In this document: positions 8,178 to 14,978 of the stretch, one piece after another
Layout of the letters: every line of letters begins with the position of its first letter
Position numbering within the stretch: position 1 is the first letter of the stretch
Source: Collinsella tanakaei
Lineage (GTDB): Bacteria; Actinomycetota; Coriobacteriia; Coriobacteriales; Coriobacteriaceae
DNA: 64,000 bases
NCBI RefSeq assembly: GCF_030373545.1
Contig: NZ_JAUDCO010000006.1
Span: 62,001 to 126,000 of the forward strand
Reading direction: 5' to 3'
The notes under the pieces: model-generated
Told to the model about the DNA's origin: nothing
The model's database searches: none
The model's input: the letters and a program-made list of their open reading frames with translations, nothing else
Program-made: the position numbers and the translations under genes

Positions 8178-9527
8178 TCACGAGCCCTCCACCGCCTGGG
8201 GGCCCTCACCCGAGCGGTCCCGGGAGGACTGTTCATAGCGCCACTCCTCCCAACCGCGACCGGCGGGCCTCCAAAACGCGCCGCGCTCGAGGCCCTCGGG
8301 AAGATAGCGCTGCTCGACCCAACCGCTCGGGTAGTCGTGAGGGTACCGGTAGGTGCCGTAGTTCTCCGATCCGGGACGGTGGCGGTCACGAAGATGGCTG
8401 GGGACCTCGCGCTGGCCGCTCGTGCGCACGTCGGCAAGCGCGGCATCGATGGCGGCCTCGCACGCATTGCTCTTCGGGGCAAGCGCGTTATAGAGGGCAG
8501 CTTGCGCGAGGTTGATGCGGCATTCGGGATACCCGATCACCTCGGCGGCCTTGAACGCCGCCTCTGCCACGAGCACGGCCTGGGGATCGGCGTTGCCGAT
8601 GTCCTCAGACGCCTGGATCATGATGCGGCGCGCGATGAACTTCGGGTCCTCTCCCGCATCGATCATGCGGGCGAGCCAGTAGACCGTCGCGTCGGGATCG
8701 CTCCCGCGCATGGACTTGATAAACGCCGAGATGATGTCGTAGTGCATGTCGCCGCTCTTGTCGTAGGACAGGCCCCGCCGGGGATTGGCGGCCTGAACGT
8801 CCTCGACGAGGATGGCGACCGGATGGTCCGGACTCGGTTCCTCATCGCGCGTGGCGGCAATCTCGCTTGCGAGCTCCAAGGTCGTCAACGCGCTGCGCGC
8901 ATCGCCGGCCGCAAGCGTGCAGATGGCGCCTACGGTCTCATCCGAAGCGCTGAACGCGCCCGCCAGACCACGCTCATCGCGAATCGCGCGGCGGACGAGT
9001 TCGGCGATGTCGTCATCGGACAGGTGCTCGAGTTCCACGACGCGGCTGCGGGACAGCAGCGCAGAGTTGACCTCGAAGTAGGGATTCTCGGTCGTGGCTC
9101 CGATCATCACGACCGTGCGGTTCTCGACGGCATGGAGCAAGGCGTCCTGCTGCGAGCGCGAGAACCGATGGATCTCGTCGATGAACAGGATGGTGCGGCG
9201 TCCGAACGCCATGAGGCGGTGGCTGGCCGCCTCGATCTCGCGGCGCAGGTCCTTTACCGTGCCGGTAACAGCAGACACCTCGACGAACTCGCTGCGCGTA
9301 TGGGCGGCGATGATATGGGCAAGGGTGGTCTTGCCCGTGCCTGCGGGACCGTACAGGATGACACTCGAGAGCACATCGCGCTCGATGGCGCGGCGCAGCC
9401 ACGAGTCGGGACCGACGGCTTTCTTCTGCCCGACGTACTCGTCGAGCGTCGTGGGGCGCATGCGCACCGCGAGCGGCGCGTAGCGCAGGCGCTGGGCGCG
9501 CTCGTTATCGCTGAAGAGAGTTTCCAT
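8178..9527 (-). CDS. rarA: Replication-associated recombination protein RarA (MgsA/WHIP AAA+ ATPase)
   Basis: A 449-residue AAA+ ATPase of the clamp-loader superfamily that acts at stalled replication forks. The Walker A is GPAGTGKTT near residue 60, Walker B with its DEIH box is FIDEIHRFS, and sensor 1 is GATTENP. The C-terminal part contains the RarA tetramerisation region (MRGSDPDATVYWLARMI, ASEDIGNADP), which separates it from RuvB and DnaX. The C-terminal tail (SSRDRSGEGPQAVEGS) extends slightly beyond the usual end. It is transcribed away from the upstream dGTPase gene with a 53 bp gap, so cotranscription is possible. No good ribosome site is visible before ATG 9527, but the conserved N-terminus begins there. 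Confidence 0.95.
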   Translation of the reverse strand: METLFSDNERAQRLRYAPLAVRMRPTTLDEYVGQKKAVGPDSWLRRAIERDVLSSVILYGPAGTGKTTLAHIIAAHTRSEFVEVSAVTGTVKDLRREIEAASHRLMAFGRRTILFIDEIHRFSRSQQDALLHAVENRTVVMIGATTENPYFEVNSALLSRSRVVELEHLSDDDIAELVRRAIRDERGLAGAFSASDETVGAICTLAAGDARSALTTLELASEIAATRDEEPSPDHPVAILVEDVQAANPRRGLSYDKSGDMHYDIISAFIKSMRGSDPDATVYWLARMIDAGEDPKFIARRIMIQASEDIGNADPQAVLVAEAAFKAAEVIGYPECRINLAQAALYNALAPKSNACEAAIDAALADVRTSGQREVPSHLRDRHRPGSENYGTYRYPHDYPSGWVEQRYLPEGLERGAFWRPAGRGWEEWRYEQSSRDRSGEGPQAVEGS

Positions 9528-9580
9528 GTCAGACAGTGTACCTCAATACAGGCGCGAGACGCCGATGCCGATTGCTCGCC

Positions 9581-10840
9581 CTACCGCTCGTTGATGTAGG
9601 TGCGCTGCGGAAACTTGATTTCCGGAAACAGCTTGGTCGCGAGCTCGGCAAAGTAGCCATCGCTCATGCTTGCGATATAGTCGACGACCGTCTGGTCCAG
9701 ATCGCGCTCCCATTCGTAGCGCTTGCCGTAATGGCGAAGGGTGGCGTCGATGCGGGCGATGTGATGACGGAAGATGTAGCTCGACTCGTCGCGGGCGCGC
9801 AGATCGCCCAGGCAGTGCTCGTACATCAGGCTGAACGCGCGCGCGAGCACCTCGGCGCGCTCGCCCTCGATACCGCTCGAGCGGTAGATCTTCGCGTAGT
9901 TCTCCGCCTTCGCCCGGGAGATCTCGGCGAACAGCTCCTCGCTCATCTCGATGCGATCCTTGCCGTAGCTGTGCTCGATGATGTCGACCGACGCATGCGA
10001 CAGAATCCACGAGTTATAGCGCCCGCCGAGCCCATCGGCGAAGACGTCCTCGTCGAGCAGGCCGGCGGCGATGGCGTCCTGGCGGTCGCGACCGACGTAG
10101 GCGATGATATCCGAGATGCGCACCACGCATCCCTCGAGGGTCATGGGACGAAGCCGGCCGATGGCGAGGTCGCCATCCGAGCAGCACGCCTCGACCGTCT
10201 CGTCGAGTTCGTCAAACGACGAGAGGCCCGAGAGCTCGAACACGCGCTGCTCGTACTCGCCGTTGTGGGTCAGGCACCCATCGAGCGTCTGCAGCGTCAG
10301 GTTGCGGCCGTACAGCGCATCGAGCACGCGCACGGAATGGACGTTGTGGAAAAACCAGCGACCGGTACGCGCATGGTACACATCGTTGAGCGCGCGCTCC
10401 CCGGCGTGCCCGAACGGCGTGTGGCCCAGGTCGTGTCCCAGCCCGATCGCCTCGATCAGGTCGCAATTGAGGCCGAGCGCATACCCGATGTCACGTGCGA
10501 TGCGACTGACAAGCTGCACGTGAATGCCGCGACGCGACAGGTCATCGTTGCTGCGGAAGCTGAACACCTGGGTCTTCCCCGCATAGCGGTTGTACGCGGG
10601 CGTATGGATGATCTTTTCGACATCGCGCACGAAGGAGGGGCGCCAGATGCTCGCCTCGTCGCTGCGCCGTGCCTCGCGCCGAATAGCCTGGCGGTTATCG
10701 GTTCGATAGGGATTCACCCACCCGCGCTCACGGTCCTCGATCATGCGGGCGGTCAGCTCGTCAGATAGCGTGTCGGGTATAGAGGCAATGCGCTCGCGAA
10801 CAGCGGTAGCGTCAAGCGAGGTATCGAAACGTGGGGTCAT
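9581..10840 (-). CDS. dgt: Deoxyguanosinetriphosphate triphosphohydrolase-like HD protein
   Basis: A 419-residue HD-domain dNTP triphosphohydrolase of the Dgt/SAMHD1 type, which removes triphosphate from dGTP and related nucleotides and so tunes dNTP pools. It shows the N-terminal KTQVF segment, the metal motif GLGHDLGHTPFGHAGE with its His-Asp pair near residues 135-145, and the later HNGEYEQ and ISDIIAYVGRD segments, with an aspartate completing the site. The ATG at 10840 has GGAGG six bases upstream. Next to rarA it makes a small replication-maintenance pair. Which dNTP it prefers cannot be read from sequence. Confidence 0.9.
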   Translation of the reverse strand: MTPRFDTSLDATAVRERIASIPDTLSDELTARMIEDRERGWVNPYRTDNRQAIRREARRSDEASIWRPSFVRDVEKIIHTPAYNRYAGKTQVFSFRSNDDLSRRGIHVQLVSRIARDIGYALGLNCDLIEAIGLGHDLGHTPFGHAGERALNDVYHARTGRWFFHNVHSVRVLDALYGRNLTLQTLDGCLTHNGEYEQRVFELSGLSSFDELDETVEACCSDGDLAIGRLRPMTLEGCVVRISDIIAYVGRDRQDAIAAGLLDEDVFADGLGGRYNSWILSHASVDIIEHSYGKDRIEMSEELFAEISRAKAENYAKIYRSSGIEGERAEVLARAFSLMYEHCLGDLRARDESSYIFRHHIARIDATLRHYGKRYEWERDLDQTVVDYIASMSDGYFAELATKLFPEIKFPQRTYINER

Positions 10841-10919
10841 AGCAAGCCTCCTTCAGGGTTCTCTCACACACATAGTCGCACATCGCCTGGACAGAGCGCT
10901 CGGCGATATCGTCGACGCA

Positions 10920-11363
10920 TCAAACCGCAAGGGTGAACAGGACCTGAAAAGGAACGACGAACGGGAGGAGCGGCCAGGACGCGCGCCTGAACACGAGGGC
11001 GCAAGCGCCCAGCGCAATCAAGCCCGCCGCAAAGGAGAGGACGGCGACAGAGAAACCGCACCACGCGGAGGCGAACAGAAACTTGATGTCGCCCATGCCA
11101 AGGCCCGCGCGGCCGACGGCGCGTCGCCAAGCCACCTCGATAACGACAAGAACCGAACAGACGGCAAAGGCGATCGCCACATCGCGCACCGTCGTCGCAA
11201 GGCTCCGCCCGCACAGGCTGTAGGCTGCGCTGACCAGCAGAAGCAAGCCAGCCAGACGGTTGGGGAAAGTTCGCGTGCGCGCGTCCACGACCGCAGCGAT
11301 CGAGAGGACTGCGATATAGGCTGCGCACCATGCGCTCACAATGCATTCGCTCGATAGCCCCAT
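10920..11363 (-). CDS. A24 prepilin peptidase-like membrane protein (TadV/CpaA size class)
   Basis: A 147-residue membrane protein with about four or five hydrophobic segments and the two aspartates of the A24 aspartyl peptidases: Asp27 in VDARTRTFPN and Asp92 in GMGDIKF. It lacks the N-terminal methyltransferase domain of PilD, so it belongs to the short TadV/CpaA-like group. Enzymes of this type cut class III signal peptides of type IV or Flp prepilins. ATG 11363 has AGGGG five bases upstream. No tad or pil assembly genes are present in the window, so it is an orphan here. The only nearby candidate substrate is the divergent small membrane protein at 11545-11850. Confidence 0.8.
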   Translation of the reverse strand: MGLSSECIVSAWCAAYIAVLSIAAVVDARTRTFPNRLAGLLLLVSAAYSLCGRSLATTVRDVAIAFAVCSVLVVIEVAWRRAVGRAGLGMGDIKFLFASAWCGFSVAVLSFAAGLIALGACALVFRRASWPLLPFVVPFQVLFTLAV

Positions 11364-11460
11364 GCTTTCCCCTTTGCATGACGACGCCGGTGCGAACATG
11401 CTACGTCGTAAAACCGAGGGGGCTGACGGGGCGCGAAATCTCTACCTCACTGTCCGACAA

Positions 11461-11495
11461 AAACCCAACCGACCAGTCGGGACATGGGTGGGTTT
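11461..11495. promoter_or_regulatory. Nested inverted repeat between the A24 peptidase and the small membrane protein gene
   Basis: Outer arms AAACCCA (11461-11467) and TGGGTTT (11489-11495) enclose an inner perfect palindrome CCGAC-CA-GTCGG (11469-11480). It lies just upstream of a TATAAT box serving the plus-strand gene. On the minus strand the outer stem is followed by a run of five Ts, so it could also act as an intrinsic terminator. Operator and terminator readings are both possible. Confidence 0.45.
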
Positions 11496-11513
11496 AAGAA
11501 AGAGCGGGTTGGC

Positions 11514-11519
11514 TATAAT
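11514..11519 (+). promoter_or_regulatory. Candidate -10 box for the small membrane protein gene
   Basis: A perfect TATAAT sits 26 bases before the start codon at 11545. The -35 region (TTTAAG, 15 bp upstream) is poor, which suggests that an activator or the palindrome immediately upstream contributes to control. Confidence 0.5.
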
Positions 11520-11544
11520 GGGCAAAGCACCAAGAGAGGAACGC

Positions 11545-11850
11545 ATGAACATCGAAGCGAACGGACGCAACACATACCCGCCGGCAAACAGCCTGAGAAG
11601 ACCGATCGAAAGCGCAAGCGCCTCCACGCGCGACCAAGCAAACGACTCGCGTTTCGCCTTTACGCTGCTCGCTGTCGCATTCGGTGTTCTCGCGCTGATC
11701 GGCATCTCCTTAGGGCTGCTGCTCTATTCGGTCGCCGTACGGACAAGTCAAACCTCGGGCATCCTGCGCGAGGATACGGCCCTCATGCGACCGTACGGGG
11801 GCTTCGTCGAAATGACCGACGTGAGCGAGAGCCGCATCTCAACCCGATAA
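11545..11850 (+). CDS. Small single-pass membrane protein of unknown function
   Basis: I do not recognise this 101-residue protein. It has a hydrophilic N-terminal segment of 36 residues rich in Ser, Arg and Asn, one long hydrophobic helix (about 39-63), and a 38-residue hydrophilic tail. The start is supported by AGAGAGGA four bases before ATG and by a TATAAT box upstream. The junction before the helix, FA-FTLLAV, loosely resembles a class III prepilin cleavage site but lacks the usual Gly at -1 and Glu at +5. It is divergent from the A24 prepilin peptidase gene with 181 bp between starts. A pseudopilin-like substrate is a weak possibility; a plain membrane protein is equally likely. Confidence 0.65.
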   Translation: MNIEANGRNTYPPANSLRRPIESASASTRDQANDSRFAFTLLAVAFGVLALIGISLGLLLYSVAVRTSQTSGILREDTALMRPYGGFVEMTDVSESRISTR

Positions 11851-11874
11851 CCGGACGCACGGCGCGAATGCGCG

Positions 11875-13170
11875 CTATTTCGCACCCTCCATGACCTCGT
11901 CGAGGGTCACCGAGACGTCATGCGGCGTGGGCACCCAGTCGACCTTCAGGAACAGGGCCGCCACCGTGATCGGGATGTAGGTGAACATGAACAGCGGGAA
12001 CGTAAACAGGTTCGTGAAGATCCGCAGCTTACTCGGGCAGTGGATGTGCCGGTACTCGAAGACCGTCGTCAGCAACCCGAGAAGGAAAAACGTCCCGTAC
12101 ATGGACAGAAGCGTCATGATGAGCGACCCGAAGCACATGGACAGCTCGGCGTCGGTCGCCAAAAAGCCGTGGCTCAAGGACCCGACGATCATGAAGGTTA
12201 GGTTCACCAGCACCGAGATGAGCGTGAGCAGCATGCCCGGCGCAATGGTCATGAGCAGATCGTAGGCGGCAAAACGGCGGAAAAACGCGATGGATTTGAG
12301 CAGATGCGCGCCATAGGTGAAAAAGACCTGGTAGAAGCCCTTCGTCCAGCGCATGCGCTGCTTCCAGGACGCCGCAAGGGTCAACGGCTGCTCATCGAAG
12401 AACTCGGCGGGCGCGTATCCGATGCGCACCCCGTGAATCGCGCAGAAGGTGGAGAACTGAATGTCCTCGGTCAGGGTATGGAAATCCCAGCCATGCATGC
12501 CCTCGATGATCTTCGCCGAGACCAGATACCCCGAGCCCGAGACCGCGCATGACGTGCCGCAGATCATGCGCGCGTTGTTCAGGAAGCGCGCCTCCCGCAA
12601 AAACCACGTGGCGTATGCCGCCGAGATCCACGAGCTTCCGTAGTTCTTGGAGTTACGATAGCTCGTCACCGCAAGATACCCCATATCGAAGGCGTCGTTC
12701 ATGATGGTGACGTAGTCGCGCGACAGCAGGTTGTCGGCATCGAAGATGAAGAAGGCCTCGTATGTTCCGGGATACTCGTTGAGGATGCGGTCGAAGCCGT
12801 AGTCCATGACCCAGCTTTTTCCCTTGCGCGCCAGATCGTTGCGCTCGTACACGATGGCGCCGGCCTCGCGTGCAACGCGCGCCGTGTCGTCGGTGCACGC
12901 GTCGGCGACGACGAAGATGTCGATCAGCTCCGCCGGATAATCCTGATCCTGGATGGAATGGACGAGATTGGCGATGACCGCCTCCTCGTTATGGGCCGCG
13001 ATGAAAAACGCATACCGATGCTGTCGCTTGGCGCGCGGCAGCTTCACCTCGCCGCGGATCGCGCCCAAAAGGAAAAAGACGACCTGATACAAAAAGCAGA
13101 CGCCAAACAGACCGCTGACGATGAAATTGAAAGCCACGATCGGCGTGATGTGCGAAAAATCAAACAGCAT
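11875..13170 (-). CDS. Membrane-bound family 2 glycosyltransferase (processive type)
   Basis: A 431-residue GT2 enzyme with one N-terminal helix (about 15-38), a cytoplasmic GT-A catalytic domain and four C-terminal helices. Catalytic features are AAHNEEAVIANLV, VADACTDDT with the first Asp, DADN as the DxD metal site, LTEDIQFS, and QRMRWTKGF matching the Q(Q/R)xRW motif of processive synthases such as cellulose or hyaluronan synthase relatives. It probably makes or extends a cell-surface polysaccharide; the sugar is unknown. ATG 13170 has AGGAG five bases upstream, so the earlier in-frame starts are discarded. It stands alone between a pseudouridine synthase and the small membrane gene, with no other glycan genes nearby. 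Confidence 0.88.
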   Translation of the reverse strand: MLFDFSHITPIVAFNFIVSGLFGVCFLYQVVFFLLGAIRGEVKLPRAKRQHRYAFFIAAHNEEAVIANLVHSIQDQDYPAELIDIFVVADACTDDTARVAREAGAIVYERNDLARKGKSWVMDYGFDRILNEYPGTYEAFFIFDADNLLSRDYVTIMNDAFDMGYLAVTSYRNSKNYGSSWISAAYATWFLREARFLNNARMICGTSCAVSGSGYLVSAKIIEGMHGWDFHTLTEDIQFSTFCAIHGVRIGYAPAEFFDEQPLTLAASWKQRMRWTKGFYQVFFTYGAHLLKSIAFFRRFAAYDLLMTIAPGMLLTLISVLVNLTFMIVGSLSHGFLATDAELSMCFGSLIMTLLSMYGTFFLLGLLTTVFEYRHIHCPSKLRIFTNLFTFPLFMFTYIPITVAALFLKVDWVPTPHDVSVTLDEVMEGAK

Positions 13171-13277
13171 GCCGGCTCCTATCGGTACCACACGTTGTGC
13201 CAGTGTAGCGCAGGGATGTCAACCGGTGGTGAAGCTTATGTGTCACGAGAGGTACCACACAGCGAGAAAAGCATCGG

Positions 13278-13307
13278 TGCCGATAAAACGTACGCGCCGT
13301 ATCGGCA
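13278..13307 (-). terminator. Hairpin after the pseudouridine synthase gene
   Basis: TGCCGATA (13278-13285) and TATCGGCA (13300-13307) form an 8-bp stem 17 bases beyond the pseudouridine synthase stop codon. There is no T-run after the stem, so termination is likely but not proven. Confidence 0.45.
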
Positions 13308-13324
13308 TCCGACATCGAATGCAG

Positions 13325-14335
13325 CTACTCCTCAAGCAGGTAGGGAACGATACGCTCCCCTTCCTCGGTGCGGCCCATCGAACGGTCGGCGATCTCGTCG
13401 TAAGCGGCTGCAAGATCCCACGGCAAAACGTCGCGTCGCTCGATCGTCACGCCGGTGACGGGATGGTCGAAACGCACGCGCCACGAATGAAGGAACTGGC
13501 GGTCAAGACCGAGGTTGGCGCGATCAGAGCCGGTGCCGTAAAGCGGATCGCCCACGAGCGCATGATGGATGTGGCGCATGTGCACGCGAATCTGATGGGT
13601 ACGCCCGGTATACAGATGGCATTCGACGAGCGTGTACCCCTCGTCGCCCCGATAGGCCTCGAAGCGCTCGAGCACCTTGAAGGTGGTGATGGCCTGCCGT
13701 GCGAAGGGGTCGTCGGAGACGGCCATCTTGACGCGATCTTTTGTGGACCGCGCGATGCCGGTGTTGATGGTCCCCGAATCCATGGCGATGTATCCATGGC
13801 ACAAGGCGATATAGCGTCGATCGAGCGTACGGAGCCTGATGAGGTCCTGCAGCGCCCGCTGCGTGTCGTCATCCTTTGCGGCGAGCATGAGCCCGGACGT
13901 ATCGCGATCGAGGCGATGCACGATGCCGGGCCGGTCCTCGCCCTGTAACGTCCCGAGATGGTCGGCGCCGCAATGGTAGACCAGCGCGTTGGCGAGCGTT
14001 CCCGACTCGTGCCCATGCGCCGGGTGGCACACAAGGCCGCGCTGCTTCGAGAGCACGATGAGATAATCGTCCTCGTAGCGGATATCGAGCGGAATGGCCT
14101 GGGGCTCCAAGGCACCGGGCTCGCGCACCTCGGGAAGCTCGACCTCGATGCGGTCGCCGTCGCAGACGACGTACTTCTTGGACGTGCAGACATCGCCGTT
14201 GACATCCACCGCCCCGCCCTCGATCAGGCGCGCACAGGCAGAGCGGGAAGGACAGGAAGCCTGGGCGCCCAGGTAGGCGTCAAGGCGCGAACCGGCAAAC
14301 TCGGACGTGACAAGCAGGTAGACGTCAGCGCCCAT
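13325..14335 (-). CDS. RluA/RluD-family 23S rRNA pseudouridine synthase
   Basis: A 336-residue protein with an N-terminal S4 RNA-binding domain (about 15-75, GSRLDAYLG and ARLIEGGAVDVNG) and a pseudouridine synthase domain. The catalytic motif is HRLDRDTSGLML, with Asp in RLDRD, and the later TGRTHQIRVHM segment is the conserved substrate loop. It isomerises uridines in structured RNA, most likely 23S rRNA positions of the RluD class. ATG 14335 is preceded by GGGGAGGAG and overlaps the lspA stop by 11 bp. The lspA-rluD-like pairing is widespread in bacteria and supports both calls. The exact target uridine cannot be assigned. Confidence 0.93.
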   Translation of the reverse strand: MGADVYLLVTSEFAGSRLDAYLGAQASCPSRSACARLIEGGAVDVNGDVCTSKKYVVCDGDRIEVELPEVREPGALEPQAIPLDIRYEDDYLIVLSKQRGLVCHPAHGHESGTLANALVYHCGADHLGTLQGEDRPGIVHRLDRDTSGLMLAAKDDDTQRALQDLIRLRTLDRRYIALCHGYIAMDSGTINTGIARSTKDRVKMAVSDDPFARQAITTFKVLERFEAYRGDEGYTLVECHLYTGRTHQIRVHMRHIHHALVGDPLYGTGSDRANLGLDRQFLHSWRVRFDHPVTGVTIERRDVLPWDLAAAYDEIADRSMGRTEEGERIVPYLLEE

Positions 14336-14867
14336 GTCCCGCTCCTCCCCTGTCGGTATCCGCCGCGAGCTCGCGGTTCGCCGGCGAGATGACGAAGCCG
14401 ATAAACGCGATGGCCACACCGCAGGTGATTCCGATGTCGGCGATATTGAAGACAGGGAATTCGATGAACTCCGTCGCGATGAAATCCGTGACGAAGCCCA
14501 GCGCGACGCGATCGATGGCGTTGCCGATGGCGCCGCCCGCGACCATGCCGAGCCCGATGACCTCCAGCCGGGACACGAGCGGGGCGCGCATGAGGTAGGC
14601 GACGCTGCCGCAGACGACGGCGACGGCAAACAGCGCGAACAGCGGCGACAGACCTTCACCGATGCTGAACGAGGCACCGATGTTCTCGACATAGCGCAGA
14701 CCCACAACGCCCGGCACAAGATCGGCGCCCGTGAACCCGTGTGCCACGGCGTCGCGAACGGCGAGCTTCGTCAGCTGGTCAGCGAGCAGAAATACAGCGG
14801 CAAGGACGCCTGCGACCGCGAGGCGCCAGCGAAGCGAGGGCACGCGGCCCCGGTTTCCACCCGTCAT
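14325..14867 (-). CDS. lspA: Lipoprotein signal peptidase (signal peptidase II)
   Basis: A four-helix membrane aspartyl peptidase that removes signal peptides from prolipoproteins after lipidation. The catalytic aspartates are in GAIGNAIDRV and FNIADIGI, and an additional conserved segment is RYVENIGASFSI. About 180 residues from the ATG at 14867, which has GGGGAGG only three bases upstream. In-frame ATGs at 14879, 14885 and 14891 are possible alternatives, so the start is uncertain by up to 8 codons. The extreme upstream TTG at 14909 falls inside a hairpin stem and is unlikely. The window holds at least two lipoprotein substrates (54351 and 62114). It is coupled to the downstream pseudouridine synthase. 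Confidence 0.93.
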   Translation of the reverse strand: MTGGNRGRVPSLRWRLAVAGVLAAVFLLADQLTKLAVRDAVAHGFTGADLVPGVVGLRYVENIGASFSIGEGLSPLFALFAVAVVCGSVAYLMRAPLVSRLEVIGLGMVAGGAIGNAIDRVALGFVTDFIATEFIEFPVFNIADIGITCGVAIAFIGFVISPANRELAADTDRGGAGHGR

Positions 14868-14899
14868 GTTCCTCCCCATCGGCATTCCCATACGAAACA

Positions 14900-14930
14900 G
14901 TCCCGCCAAGGCGCTCGGTCTCGGCGGGAC
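14900..14930 (-). terminator. Hairpin between ileS and lspA
   Basis: GTCCCGCC (14900-14907) pairs with GGCGGGAC (14923-14930), and on the minus strand the stem is followed by TGTTTCG. It lies about 50 bases after the ileS stop and just before the possible lspA starts, so it may partly terminate ileS transcripts. Confidence 0.55.
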
Positions 14931-14978
14931 GGTTGCTACGTTCCATCGACGCGCCCGGCACGTCGAAACCGCACGGCG

